Assembly (NCBI RefSeq): GCF_013410775.1
Contig: NZ_JACCFH010000001.1
Location: 4,154,001 to 4,218,000, forward strand
Length of the DNA stretch: 64,000 nt
Reading direction: 5' to 3'
From: Sphaerotilus montanus
Lineage (GTDB): Bacteria; Pseudomonadota; Gammaproteobacteria; Burkholderiales; Burkholderiaceae_C
Shown here one piece after another: positions 17,812 through 30,016 of this stretch. The position numbers were made by a program, and so were the translations under genes. Numbering within the stretch: position 1 is the stretch's first letter; every line of letters starts with the position of its first letter. Under the pieces are notes generated by a model. It saw only the letters and a program-made list of their open reading frames with translations, did not search any database and was not told the origin of the DNA.

Positions 17812-17882
17812 AACCTAGGCGGTGTCAGGGGGGACTGTCTGTTCGGTGCCGAACATTGATATCTGGCGATGGCGCCTATAGT
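17812..17882. promoter_or_regulatory. Bidirectional palindromic Crp operator with two promoters
   Basis: TGTTCGG-TG-CCGAACA (17840-17855) is a perfect inverted repeat. Rightward, TATAGT (17877-17882) follows with the same 17-bp offset seen at the other sites, for the crp/fnr gene. Leftward, TAGGTT (17812-17817) follows with an 18-bp offset, for the hydroxylase gene. The site is well placed for autoregulation by the Crp/Fnr protein. Confidence 0.7.
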
Positions 17883-17951
17883 TCACAGGCACCCTTTGTC
17901 CGGCTGCCGCAGCGGCGGCCATCCATTCCGGACCTGCCTCGGAGCTTCCAG

Positions 17952-18671
17952 ATGACCCTCACTGCCGATCCGAGCCTGAACCACCTGCTGGCCGCCTTGC
18001 CTCTGGCCGAACTCGGGCGCTGGCTGCCCCAGCTGGAGTGGGTCGAGATGCCGCTGGGGCAGGTGCTCTACGAGTCCGGCCGCACGCTGGGCCATGTGTA
18101 CTTCCCGACCAGCGCGATCGTCTCGCTGCTGTACGTGATGGAGAACGGGGCGTCCGCGGAAATCGCCGTCGTCGGCAACGAGGGCCTGGTGGGGATCTCG
18201 CTGTTCATGGGCGGGAACTCCACGCCGAGCCGGGCCGTGGTGCAGAGCGCCGGCGCTGGCTATCGCCTCAAGGCAGCGCTCATGAAAGACGAATTCGACC
18301 GCGCCGGGCCGGTGATGCACCTGCTGTTGCGCTACACGCAGGCGCTGATCACCCAGATGGCGCAGACCGCCGTGTGCAACCGCCACCACTCGCTCGACCA
18401 GCAGCTGTGCCGCTGGCTGCTGCTCAGCCTGGACCGGCTCAAGAGCAACGAGCTGGCGATGACCCAGGAACTGATCGCCAACATGCTCGGCGTGCGCCGC
18501 GAGGGGGTCACCGAAGCGGCGTTCAAGCTGCAGGCGGCCGGGCTGATCCGCTACGCGCGCGGGCGCATCACGGTGCTGGACCGCCCCGGGCTGGAGATGC
18601 GCACCTGCGAGTGCTACGCCGTGGTCAAGCGGGAGTACGACCGGCTGCTGCCCGACAAGCTGGCGGTCTGA
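17952..18671 (+). CDS. Crp/Fnr-family transcriptional regulator 1
   Basis: A 239-residue regulator: an N-terminal cyclic-nucleotide-binding-like beta-roll (about 20-135) and a C-terminal winged helix ('MTQELIANMLGVRREGVTEAA'). Unlike Crp, the recognition helix reads VRRxGVT, and the cNMP pocket and Fnr cysteines are not evident, so the signal is unknown. The start at 17952 follows GGAGC; longer starts would run over the promoter. A perfect palindrome 97 bp upstream suggests autoregulation. The paralogue at 32440 shares the VRRxGVT helix and may bind the same DNA. Confidence 0.88.
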   Translation: MTLTADPSLNHLLAALPLAELGRWLPQLEWVEMPLGQVLYESGRTLGHVYFPTSAIVSLLYVMENGASAEIAVVGNEGLVGISLFMGGNSTPSRAVVQSAGAGYRLKAALMKDEFDRAGPVMHLLLRYTQALITQMAQTAVCNRHHSLDQQLCRWLLLSLDRLKSNELAMTQELIANMLGVRREGVTEAAFKLQAAGLIRYARGRITVLDRPGLEMRTCECYAVVKREYDRLLPDKLAV

Positions 18672-18781
18672 TGCGCACGTAGGCGTTGTCCGACAGCACA
18701 ACAGTCGTTCCGCCGGATGGCGGCGGCGGGGGATCGCACGTAAGCTCGGTGAGGACCTTCCTTGCCCTCAGCCGCCCCTCC

Positions 18782-19201
18782 ATGCCCCCGCATCCGCTCA
18801 AGACCTACCTCGTTGAAGACAGTCGGGTGATCCGCGATAACCTCATCGCCACCCTGGAAGAACTGGTGCCGGCCGAGGTGGTCGGCGTGGCCGAGGACGA
18901 GGCGACCGCCGTGCAGTGGCTGACCGCGCCCCAGCACACCGCGGAGCTGGTGATCATCGACATCTTTCTGAAGGGCGGCTCCGGGCTGGGCGTGCTGCGG
19001 GCGCTGCAGGACCAGCTGCCGCGGCGCCGGCTGGTGGTGCTGAGCAACTACACGACGGCCGAGATGCGGCGCAAGTGCCTGGCGCTGGGGGCGGACCGGG
19101 TGTTCGACAAGTCCTACGACATCGATGCCCTGATCGCCTACTGCACCCAGCTGCAGCTCGCGACCGGTGCGGCGGGCGCTACTGGATCAGCCCGTTCTTG
19201 A
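18782..19201 (+). CDS. Single-domain response regulator (REC only)
   Basis: A 139-residue receiver domain: acidic pair 'VEDS', phosphoacceptor Asp60 ('VIIDIF'), Ser/Thr 'LSNYTT' and Lys in 'FDKSYD'. It has no output domain, so it could act by protein contact or as a phosphate sink. The ATG at 18782 matches the start of the fold but lacks a good ribosome site; GTG at 18749 or TTG at 18686 are alternatives. Its 3' end overlaps the convergent NarL-type regulator gene by 23 bp, and the histidine kinase gene lies beyond, suggesting one signalling group. Confidence 0.82.
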   Translation: MPPHPLKTYLVEDSRVIRDNLIATLEELVPAEVVGVAEDEATAVQWLTAPQHTAELVIIDIFLKGGSGLGVLRALQDQLPRRRLVVLSNYTTAEMRRKCLALGADRVFDKSYDIDALIAYCTQLQLATGAAGATGSARS

Positions 19202-19811
19202 GCGCGTAGTAGGTCAGGTCGCTGTTGGAGGCGAGCTGCATCTTCTCCATCACGCGGCTGCGGTAGGTGCTGACGGTCTTGACGCTGAGCGACAGGCTTT
19301 CGGCGAGGTGGCCGATGGTCTCCCCGGCGGCCAGGCGCAGGAAGACCTGCAGCTCCCGCTCGGAGAGGTGCTCGTGCAGCGGCTTGTCGTCGCTGCGGCC
19401 GAGGCCTTCGGCGAGCTGTTCGGCCACGCCGGCGGTGATGTACTTGCGGCCCCGGCAGACCGTGCGGATCGCCTTGACGATCTCTTCGGGATCGCAGTCC
19501 TTGTTCAGGTAGCCGCTGGCGCCCTGGCGGAGCAGCGTGGTGGCGTAGTGCGCTTCCGGGAAGCCGCTGAGGATCAGCACCGGCAGGTCGGGTGCGCGGG
19601 CCTTGATCGCGGCCAGCGCATCGACCCCGCCGTGGTCCGGCATGGCGATGTCCATGAGGATCACGTCGAGTTCGCCGCGGCGCACGATGTCCAGGGCCTC
19701 GCGGCCGTTGGCCGCTTCCCCCACGACGGAGAAATCCGGCTGATCGGAAAAGAACTGGCGCAGTCCGGCGCGCACCATGGGGTGGTCGTCGACGATGGCG
19801 ATGCGAATCAT
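19179..19811 (-). CDS. NarL/LuxR-family response regulator
   Basis: A 210-residue response regulator with an N-terminal REC domain (DD at 8-9, phosphoacceptor Asp54 in 'LMDIAMP', Ser in 'LSGFPE', Lys in 'LNKDCD') and a C-terminal LuxR helix-turn-helix ('LSERELQVFLRLAAGETIGH' onward to 'VSTYRSRVMEKM'). The ATG at 19811 starts the canonical fold. It diverges from the histidine kinase at 19911, its probable partner, and converges with the REC-only protein. Confidence 0.9.
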   Translation of the reverse strand: MIRIAIVDDHPMVRAGLRQFFSDQPDFSVVGEAANGREALDIVRRGELDVILMDIAMPDHGGVDALAAIKARAPDLPVLILSGFPEAHYATTLLRQGASGYLNKDCDPEEIVKAIRTVCRGRKYITAGVAEQLAEGLGRSDDKPLHEHLSERELQVFLRLAAGETIGHLAESLSLSVKTVSTYRSRVMEKMQLASNSDLTYYALKNGLIQ

Positions 19812-19910
19812 GGGGTGGGGTGTCCTCCTGGACCCATGATCCCACCGATTCGCCCTGGCGGACCGAACGCAAGGCCAAGCATTGCAATGCACGACAACAG
19901 GAGTCCCGCG

Positions 19911-20747
19911 ATGAACCTTGAACGCTGGCTTGGCGTCACGGCGGTGCTGGCCGGCCTGCTGGCGCTGGTGCTGTACGCGCGCCTCCGCGCGCTCCAGCGC
20001 ACCGTGCTGCGCGAGCAGGTAAGGCAGCTGGAACAGGCCCGCGCGCAGGAGCGGGCCCAGCTCGACGCGCTGGTCCGCCAGCGCACCGTGCAGCTCACCG
20101 AGCTGACCCACCACCTCCAGACCGCCCGCGAGGACGAGCGCAGCCGCCTGGCGCGCAACCTGCACGACGATCTCGGCGCACTGCTCACCTCGGCCAAGCT
20201 GGATGCGGCGCGCATCCGCCCGCGGCTGGCCGGCGCGCCGCCCGAAGCCCTGGAGCGGCTGGCGCACCTGGTCGAGATGCTCAACGGCGCCATCGCGCTG
20301 GGCCGCCGCATCATCGAGGACCTGCGCCCGTCCACGCTGAACAACCTCGGCCTGGCGGCGACGCTGGAGATCCTGGCGCGCGAGTTCGCCGAACGTTCGG
20401 GTGTCGAGGTGCATTGCACGCTGGCGCACGCGCCGCTGGCTGCCGCGTCTGAACTGGTGGTCTACCGGCTGGTGCAGGAGGCGGTCACCAACATCAGCAA
20501 GTACGCCGCGGCCAGCCATGTCTGGTTCGACATGGCGCAGCGTGGCGGGCAGGTCGAGGTGCTGGTGCGCGACGACGGCGTGGGCTTCGATTCCGCGATG
20601 CAGCGGGGATCGGCCTACGGACTGGTGGGCATGCGCTACCGCGTGGAAGCGGTGCACGGCACGCTGGAGGTGCTGTCCGCGCCGGGGCAGGGCACCGTGC
20701 TGCGGGTGCGGCTGCCGGGGCTGTCGGCCGCGTCCTACGCTGCCTGA
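19911..20747 (+). CDS. NarX/DegS-type sensor histidine kinase
   Basis: A 278-residue HisKA_3 kinase. It has one N-terminal membrane helix ('VTAVLAGLLALVLYARL'), a coiled coil, the H-box 'RLARNLHDDLGALLTSAKL' and an HATPase domain with 'VQEAVTNISKYA' (N-box) and 'RDDGVGFD'. No periplasmic or PAS sensor domain is present, so it may sense through the membrane helix or a partner. AGGAG sits 7 nt before the ATG. The divergent LuxR-type regulator is the expected substrate. Confidence 0.9.
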   Translation: MNLERWLGVTAVLAGLLALVLYARLRALQRTVLREQVRQLEQARAQERAQLDALVRQRTVQLTELTHHLQTAREDERSRLARNLHDDLGALLTSAKLDAARIRPRLAGAPPEALERLAHLVEMLNGAIALGRRIIEDLRPSTLNNLGLAATLEILAREFAERSGVEVHCTLAHAPLAAASELVVYRLVQEAVTNISKYAAASHVWFDMAQRGGQVEVLVRDDGVGFDSAMQRGSAYGLVGMRYRVEAVHGTLEVLSAPGQGTVLRVRLPGLSAASYAA

Positions 20748-20839
20748 CGCGCTTGCCCGACAGGTGGGGGGGCCGGCGGCCGATGGTGGCGCCGGACGGG
20801 TCGCAGCAAACTCGGTTCGAACAACCCGAAGGACACCCG

Positions 20840-21244
20840 ATGTTTTCCAGCAACTCTTCCACCGCCCCCGCTTCCGCCGAGGCGACCGCCAACCACCTGG
20901 CCGACCAGGCCGCCGAATCGGCCGACCACGCGATCAAGGCCGCACAGCGGGTCGCCACCGACGCGCTCGACAGTCTGGCCGGTGCCATCCAGGCGCTGCG
21001 GGCCCAGGCCGAGCCGCTGCTCGACGACGCTGCCGACCGTGCGAGTTCGATGACACACCGCGGCCTGAACTCCCTGCATGACAGTTCGGCCGCCCTGCGC
21101 AGCTCGGCCCGGCACGCCTCGGAGAACACGGTCAGCTACATCCGGCACGACCCGGTCAAGTCGATGCTGATCGCGGCCGCCACCGGCGCGGCGCTGATGG
21201 GCCTGATCGGCCTGATGCGCGGATCCCGCCACCACCACGACTGA
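20840..21244 (+). CDS. ElaB/YqjD-like membrane-anchored protein (DUF883)
   Basis: A 134-residue protein with long amphipathic alanine-rich helices and one C-terminal membrane helix ('KSMLIAAATGAALMGLIGLM') ending in a basic 'RGSRHHH' tail. This is the layout of ElaB/YqjD proteins, which sit in the inner membrane, contact ribosomes and rise in stationary phase. GAAGGA precedes the ATG at 20840. It is the first of a three-gene run with a YqjE-like and a YqjK-like protein. Confidence 0.8.
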   Translation: MFSSNSSTAPASAEATANHLADQAAESADHAIKAAQRVATDALDSLAGAIQALRAQAEPLLDDAADRASSMTHRGLNSLHDSSAALRSSARHASENTVSYIRHDPVKSMLIAAATGAALMGLIGLMRGSRHHHD

Positions 21245-21249
21245 CCGCC

Positions 21250-21636
21250 ATGGCCCACGCGCTGCTTCACCTGATCACCACCCGGCCACAGCTGCTCGTG
21301 GACCATGCACAGGCCTACGCCGAACTCGCGAATGCAGACCTCGATGCCGTCACCAGCGCCTGGAAACGCCAGCTCCGGCTGGCGGCTGCCGCGCTGTGCG
21401 GTGCTGCAGTGGCCACCGTGCTGGCCGGGGTGGCGCTGATGCTGTGGGCGGTGATTCCCGCGGCACAGATCGAGGCGCCTTGGGCGCTGGTGGCGGCGCC
21501 GCTGCTGCCTGCGCTGGTGGCGCTGGGGTGTGTGCTGGCGGCCCGTGCCGACAGCGAACGGCAGGCCTTCGGCAACCTGAAGGAACAGGTCCAGGCCGAC
21601 CTGCTGATGCTGCGTCAGGTGGGGGCGGTGTCGTGA
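21250..21636 (+). CDS. YqjE-like phage-holin-superfamily membrane protein
   Basis: A 128-residue protein with two adjacent hydrophobic helices (about residues 44-70 and 77-98), a short turn ('IEAPW') and charged ends. This fits the YqjE/putative Actinobacterial holin-X family that normally follows yqjD. It begins 5 bp after the upstream gene. Its stop overlaps the next GTG (GTGA), so the three are coupled. The role is unknown beyond the stress-linked context of the family. Confidence 0.75.
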   Translation: MAHALLHLITTRPQLLVDHAQAYAELANADLDAVTSAWKRQLRLAAAALCGAAVATVLAGVALMLWAVIPAAQIEAPWALVAAPLLPALVALGCVLAARADSERQAFGNLKEQVQADLLMLRQVGAVS

Positions 21637-22064
21637 GCCTGTCGACCTCGGACGCGGCCGACCGGCTCCAAGCATCGCGCCGTCACCTGCAGCGTGCCTT
21701 GCTCGCGACCTCCCGGACACCGACCGCGACGGGTGCAGAAACTGGTGCCAGTACAGGCCGGAACGTGGGCGCGGATCTCGCCGCCGAGGCGCTGCGGGGC
21801 TGGTGGCACCGTCACCCGCTGCGTGTGGGCGGTGAAGCGGCCATCGAGGTGGCCAACGCGGTGCTGCGCCCGGTGGCGCAGCGGCATCCGCTCGGTCTGG
21901 TCGCAGGTGCCGTGCTGGCGGGCGGTCTGCTGGCCTGGACCCGCCCGTGGCGCTGGGCGGTCCGGCCCGGGCTGGTCACCGGCGTCTGCCAGCAACTGGT
22001 GCACGAAGCGCTGGTACAGGGCTGGCCTCAGTGGCTGGCGTCGAGGCGGTCGAAGAAGACGTAG
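21633..22064 (+). CDS. Hypothetical YqjK-position membrane-associated protein
   Basis: A 143-residue protein starting at GTG 21633, which overlaps the previous stop by 4 bp and follows a G-rich ribosome site. An Ala/Thr-rich N-terminus is followed by a hydrophobic helix ('PLGLVAGAVLAGGLLAW') and a Trp/Arg-rich tail. It holds the place of yqjK in yqjDEK operons but I see no firm sequence signature. Its 3' end overlaps the convergent diguanylate cyclase gene by 37 bp. Confidence 0.65.
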   Translation: MSLSTSDAADRLQASRRHLQRALLATSRTPTATGAETGASTGRNVGADLAAEALRGWWHRHPLRVGGEAAIEVANAVLRPVAQRHPLGLVAGAVLAGGLLAWTRPWRWAVRPGLVTGVCQQLVHEALVQGWPQWLASRRSKKT

Positions 22065-22816
22065 CCGCACTGCTGGCGTTTGGCGCTGTACATCGCGGCG
22101 TCGGCACGCCGCAGCAGCAGCTCGGCGGTGGCCGCATCGTCCGGGCAGATGGCCACGCCGATGCTGGGCCGGACAGTGAGCTGCAGCTGGTCGATCACCA
22201 CCGGCGCCGACACCACCTGGAACAGCGTGCGGGCCAGCCGGTTGAGCTGCTCCCGGTCCCGCATGCCTGGCAGCATGCAGGCAAACTCGTCCCCGCCGAG
22301 GCGGCTCATGGCGTCTTCGGCACGCACCGCGTGGCGCAGCCGCGCCGCCACGATCTGGAGCAGCGTGTCGCCGGTGGCGTGTCCATGCGTGTCGTTGATG
22401 TGCTTGAACCCATCGAGGTCGAGGTAGAGCACGCCGATGGTCTGGCAGCCACCGCTGCGCTCGGCCAGCAACCGGTCGAGCTGCTGGTGGAAGTCGTTGC
22501 GGTTGGGCAGGCCGGTCAGCCCGTCGTGGCGCGCTATCCGGCGGGCGCGCTGCTCGCCGTCCCGGATGCCGGCCAGTTCGGCGCTGGCCTTGGCGCGCTC
22601 GTGGCGCAGGGCCGCGTGCAGCTGCTCCAGTGCGGCTGCGCATTCCAGCATGACCGCCTGTTGTGACGTGCTGTGGGTGCGCAGTCGGGCCGTGACGGCA
22701 TCCAGCATGAGGTCCCAGTCCTCGGGCGCGATGCCCGCGTTCGGGGTGTCGGACGGCGGCATCGGCAGGGTGGCCAGTGTCTGGGGGTGTCGCATCGCGG
22801 TTTCGGTACTCGGCAT
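22028..22816 (-). CDS. Diguanylate cyclase (GGDEF)
   Basis: A 262-residue protein: a helical N-terminal region (about 1-90, probably coiled coil) and a GGDEF domain. The substrate segment 'DGLTGLPNRNDF', the metal site 'YLDLDGFKHIND' and an intact 'RLGGDEFACML' predict active c-di-GMP synthesis. The RxxD inhibitory site ('RAED') is five residues before GGDEF. No sensor domain or membrane helix is seen. GGGAG precedes the ATG, which lies 41 bp after the Ca2+-ATPase stop, so it is probably co-transcribed. Confidence 0.9.
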   Translation of the reverse strand: MPSTETAMRHPQTLATLPMPPSDTPNAGIAPEDWDLMLDAVTARLRTHSTSQQAVMLECAAALEQLHAALRHERAKASAELAGIRDGEQRARRIARHDGLTGLPNRNDFHQQLDRLLAERSGGCQTIGVLYLDLDGFKHINDTHGHATGDTLLQIVAARLRHAVRAEDAMSRLGGDEFACMLPGMRDREQLNRLARTLFQVVSAPVVIDQLQLTVRPSIGVAICPDDAATAELLLRRADAAMYSAKRQQCGYVFFDRLDASH

Positions 22817-22857
22817 GGTCTGGACTCCCGTCAGGTGCCCGGTTGTACCGAATCGGG

Positions 22858-25665
<2,808 letters not shown>

Positions 25666-25705
25666 GCTGGGGGCGTCACTGCGCCGAGTTGGACCACATG
25701 CTCGG

Positions 25706-25748
25706 ACCGTACCGGGTGCGCCGCGCACGGTCTGTGCGCTGACGCATG
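25706..25748 (-). promoter_or_regulatory. Ca2+-ATPase promoter with Crp-type site
   Basis: The - strand 20-mer CATGCGTCAGCGCACAGACC (25729-25748) matches the regional motif at 16 of 20 positions; its right half is perfect. TACGGT (25706-25711) follows at exactly 17 bp, about 40 nt before the ATG. Confidence 0.6.
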
Positions 25749-25779
25749 TTTCCGCGGATCTGCCCGCTGTTCTGCCGGA

Positions 25780-26295
25780 TCAGCGGATGCGCCGGCGGCC
25801 GAGGAAGCCCAGCACGCCCAGACCGGCCAGCATCATCGCCAGCGAGTCGGCTTCCGGCACCGGCGTCACGGGCAGCAGGGTCGAGCTGAGCGTGTAGAAG
25901 CCGCCCAGGCTGCCGGTGCCGGCACCGGAGACTTCGTAGTAGTAGTCGCCTGCGCCCAGGAGGCCGAAGGCGTGCGAGATGCTGCCCGTGACGTCGTTGA
26001 ACGCGAAGCTGCCGACGGTGGTGTCCACGGCGCCGGCTTCGCGGAACAGCGAGACCTGGCCACCGGTGATGTTCAGCGCGCTGGTCAGGTTGTTCGACAC
26101 GGCGGTGCTGAACAGGGTCTCCACGGCGGTGAGGCTGAACAGGTAGCTGTCGTTGAAGCTGCCGACCGGCGTGCGGACCGAGGCGACTTCGAGCGCGTCG
26201 TGCACCCCCCAGTCCGTGGTGACGGCCTGGGCGTTGAAGGCGAAGGTGCTGGCGATGGCGGCCGTGGCAGCGAGGAGGGCGGGATGGAGGCGCAT
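25780..26295 (-). CDS. PEP-CTERM sorting-domain protein 1
   Basis: A 171-residue secreted protein: a signal peptide ('LLAATAAIASTFAFNAQA', cleavage near residue 24), a beta-rich middle part like FxDxA-type PEP-CTERM proteins, and a C-terminal sorting signal 'VPEADSLAMMLAGLGVLGF' followed by RRRIR. Exosortase is expected to cut at the PEP-like motif, here PEA; no exosortase lies in the window. The ATG at 26295 was chosen because it starts the signal peptide. It diverges from oleate hydratase, each with its own Crp-type site. Confidence 0.85.
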   Translation of the reverse strand: MRLHPALLAATAAIASTFAFNAQAVTTDWGVHDALEVASVRTPVGSFNDSYLFSLTAVETLFSTAVSNNLTSALNITGGQVSLFREAGAVDTTVGSFAFNDVTGSISHAFGLLGAGDYYYEVSGAGTGSLGGFYTLSSTLLPVTPVPEADSLAMMLAGLGVLGFLGRRRIR

Positions 26296-26341
26296 GGGGT
26301 GCTTTCTGCGGAGGATGGCCGTGAACAACGGCAGGAAACCC

Positions 26342-26384
26342 ATCGTTTCATTGCGCCTTTCGGGCGTCTGTGTCCTGCCGAACA
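26342..26384 (-). promoter_or_regulatory. PEP-CTERM 1 promoter with Crp-type site
   Basis: TGTTCGGCAGGACACAGACG (26365-26384, - strand) matches the regional motif at 17 of 20 positions. The hexamer 17 bp downstream is AACGAT (26342-26347), a weak -10. Confidence 0.55.
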
Positions 26385-26435
26385 TTGCCATTCACTTCGG
26401 GGGGAGGCGGTGGACAGTGCTGGACAGCGGCCTTG

Positions 26436-26478
26436 TGTTGTGCAGCGCACCGACCGGAGCGCCGGCTGCCCCTACCGT
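26436..26478 (+). promoter_or_regulatory. Oleate hydratase promoter with Crp-type site
   Basis: TGTTGTGCAGCGCACCGACC (26436-26455) matches the motif at 17 of 20 positions, and TACCGT (26473-26478) follows at 17 bp. Only 5 nt separate this -10 from the ATG at 26484, so transcription may begin at or next to the start codon. Confidence 0.6.
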
Positions 26479-26483
26479 CCGGC

Positions 26484-28070
26484 ATGCATCCCAAACACGA
26501 AAACCAACCCTTCCAGGCCTACCTCATCGGCGGCGGCATCGGCTCGCTGGCTGCGGCCGCCTTCATGGTCCGGGACGGCGGCGTGCCCGGCCGCTGCATC
26601 ACCATCCTGGAGGCCGCGTCCGTCATGGGCGGCAGCCTCGACGGCGCCGGCCACCCCGACCACGGCTACTCGCTGCGCGGTGGCCGCATGCTCACCACCG
26701 ACAACTACGAGTGCACCTGGGGCCTGTTCCGCTCGATCCCGTCGCTGGAACACGCCGGCCAGACCGTGTTCGACGAGACCGTCGCCTTCAACGCGCTGCA
26801 CCAGGCCAACGCCATGGCACGGCTGATCGACTGCCGGCGCGCCAAGGTGCCGGTGCATGCGATGGGCTTCTCGCTGCAGGACCGGCTGGAACTGCTCCAG
26901 CTCAGCCGCGCCGACGAGGCCGAACTGGGCGCACGCTGCATCACCGACTGCCTGTCGCCGTCCTTCTTCGAGACCGAGTTCTGGTTCCTCTGGTCGACCA
27001 CCTTCGCCTTCCAGCCCTGGCACAGCGCGGTCGAGTTCCGCCGCTACCTGCACCGCTTCCTGCTGGAGTTCTCGCGCATCGAGACCCTGGCCGGCGTCAA
27101 GCGCACGGTCTACAACCAGTACGACTCGCTGGTGCTGCCGCTGCAGCGCTGGCTGGAGGCCCAGGGCGTGCAACTGGTCGCGGATTGCACCGTGACCGAC
27201 CTCGACTTCCACGACCGGGACGGCAGCTTCACGGTCACCGGCCTGCACTGCCAGCACGCGGGCCGCTGCGAGCGCATCCTCGTGCAGCCGGACGATCTGG
27301 TTTTCCTGCAGAACGGCTCGATGACCGATGCGTCCAGCCTCGGCTCGATGACGGCCGCGCCCGCCAAGCGCACCAAGGCCGACAGCGTGAGCTGGACACT
27401 CTGGGAGCGGCTGGCCCGCGACCGGCCCGCGTTCGGCAACCCGGCCGCGTTCAACCAGTGCATTGCCCAGAGCTACTGGGAGTCCTTCACCGTCACGCTC
27501 ACCGATCCGCGCTTCTTCGACGCCATGCAGCGCTTCACCGGCAACGAGGCCGGCACCGGCGGGCTGGTGACCTTCAAGGACTCGAACTGGCTGATGTCGA
27601 TCGTGCTGGCGCACCAGCCGCACTTCCCGGACCAGCCGGCGGGCGTGCAGGTGTTCTGGGGCTACGCGCTGTTCCCGGACCAGATCGGCAACTTCGTGGC
27701 CAAGCCGATGGCCGACTGCAACGGCGAGGAGATCCTGCGCGAGCTGTGCGGGCACCTGCGCTTCGATCTGGAGACGGTCGCCTCGGGCCACTGCATTCCC
27801 TGCCGCATGCCCTACCTGACCAGCATGTTCATGCCGCGCCTGCCCGGAGACCGGCCGCTGCCGGTGCCACCGGGTTCGACCAACTTCGCCTTCATCAGCC
27901 AGTTCGTCGAGGTGCCGGAGGACGTGGTCTTCACGGTCGAGTATTCGGTGCGGGCGGCGCAGATGGCCGTCTACCAGCTGCTGGAGATCGACCTGCCGAT
28001 TCCACCGGTGACGCGGCATGACCAGTCGCTGCACGCGCAGTTCGACGCGCTGGTCAAGTCGCTCCAGTGA
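26484..28070 (+). CDS. ohyA: Oleate hydratase (MCRA family)
   Basis: A 528-residue FAD-dependent fatty-acid double-bond hydratase, which adds water to oleate to give 10-hydroxystearate. The dinucleotide-binding 'IGGGIGS' is at residues 15-21, followed by an acidic 'ILEA' strand. 'LRGGRML', '[15 protein letters not shown]' and '[17 protein letters not shown]' are family segments. No ribosome site precedes the ATG, and the predicted -10 ends 5 nt before it, so the mRNA may be leaderless. Its 3' end overlaps the convergent ABC ATPase gene by 17 bp. Likely roles are fatty-acid detoxification or membrane-lipid turnover. Confidence 0.9.
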   Translation: MHPKHENQPFQAYLIGGGIGSLAAAAFMVRDGGVPGRCITILEAASVMGGSLDGAGHPDHGYSLRGGRMLTTDNYECTWGLFRSIPSLEHAGQTVFDETVAFNALHQANAMARLIDCRRAKVPVHAMGFSLQDRLELLQLSRADEAELGARCITDCLSPSFFETEFWFLWSTTFAFQPWHSAVEFRRYLHRFLLEFSRIETLAGVKRTVYNQYDSLVLPLQRWLEAQGVQLVADCTVTDLDFHDRDGSFTVTGLHCQHAGRCERILVQPDDLVFLQNGSMTDASSLGSMTAAPAKRTKADSVSWTLWERLARDRPAFGNPAAFNQCIAQSYWESFTVTLTDPRFFDAMQRFTGNEAGTGGLVTFKDSNWLMSIVLAHQPHFPDQPAGVQVFWGYALFPDQIGNFVAKPMADCNGEEILRELCGHLRFDLETVASGHCIPCRMPYLTSMFMPRLPGDRPLPVPPGSTNFAFISQFVEVPEDVVFTVEYSVRAAQMAVYQLLEIDLPIPPVTRHDQSLHAQFDALVKSLQ

Positions 28071-28762
28071 GGATGCGGCCGTCCACGACCTGGATCGTGC
28101 GGTCGCAACGCGCCGCCAGCGCCGGGTTGTGGGTGACGAAGAGCACCGTGGTGCCGTGCGTCGCGTTGAAGTGGCGCAGCAGCGCGAACACCGCGTCGGC
28201 GCTCTGGGTGTCGAGGTTGCCGGTCGGCTCGTCGGCCAGCAGCAGCGCCGGGTCCATCGCCAGCGCCCGCGCCACCGCCACGCGCTGCTGCTGACCGCCG
28301 CTGAGCTGCCCGGCCAGGTGGTCCTGCCAGGCGCTCAGACCGACGCTGTCGATCAGCGCCGCAGCGCGCGTGCGCATTGCGGCGTCCGGAAACCCGGCTG
28401 CGCCCAGCATCGGCATCATCACGTTCTCGATCGCGGTGAAGGCGGTGATGAGGTGGTGGTGCTGGAACACGAAGCCGATGCTGTGGCCGCGCAGGCGCGT
28501 CAGCGCCCGGTCGTCGAGCACCGTGGTGTCTTCGCCGCACACGCGCAGCGTGCCCGCGGTGGGCCGGTCGAGCAGGCCGACGAGGTTCAGCAGCGTGCTC
28601 TTGCCCGAGCCGGACGGGCCCATCACGGCGCAGAACTCGCCGCGCCGCACGGTGAGGTCGATGCCGTGCAGCACCTCGGTCTCGAACGGCCGGCCGACGT
28701 TGTAGGCCTTGCGCACGCCTGTCAGCTGCACCACCAGGGCGGCGCCAGTGTCTGCCGCCGGC

Positions 28763-28770
<8 letters not shown>
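28054..28770 (-). CDS. LolD/MacB/DevA-type ABC exporter ATPase
   Basis: A 238-residue ABC ATPase with Walker A 'GPSGSGKST', Q-loop 'FVFQHHHL', signature '[16 protein letters not shown]', Walker B '[13 protein letters not shown]' and H-loop 'FVTHN'. The close fit to the LolD/MacB/DevA subfamily predicts a mechanotransmission-type exporter rather than an importer. It overlaps the FtsX-like permease gene by 8 bp and forms a tripartite system with it and the adaptor upstream. The substrate is unknown. Confidence 0.88.
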
Positions 28771-30010
<1,240 letters not shown>

Positions 30011-30016
30011 GCCGGG

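Noticed and set aside
18687-18706. Motif-like TGTCCGACAGCACAACAGTC before the REC-only regulator
   Set aside because: The left half fits the regulon motif but the right half is shifted, and no -10-like hexamer lies 17 bp downstream.
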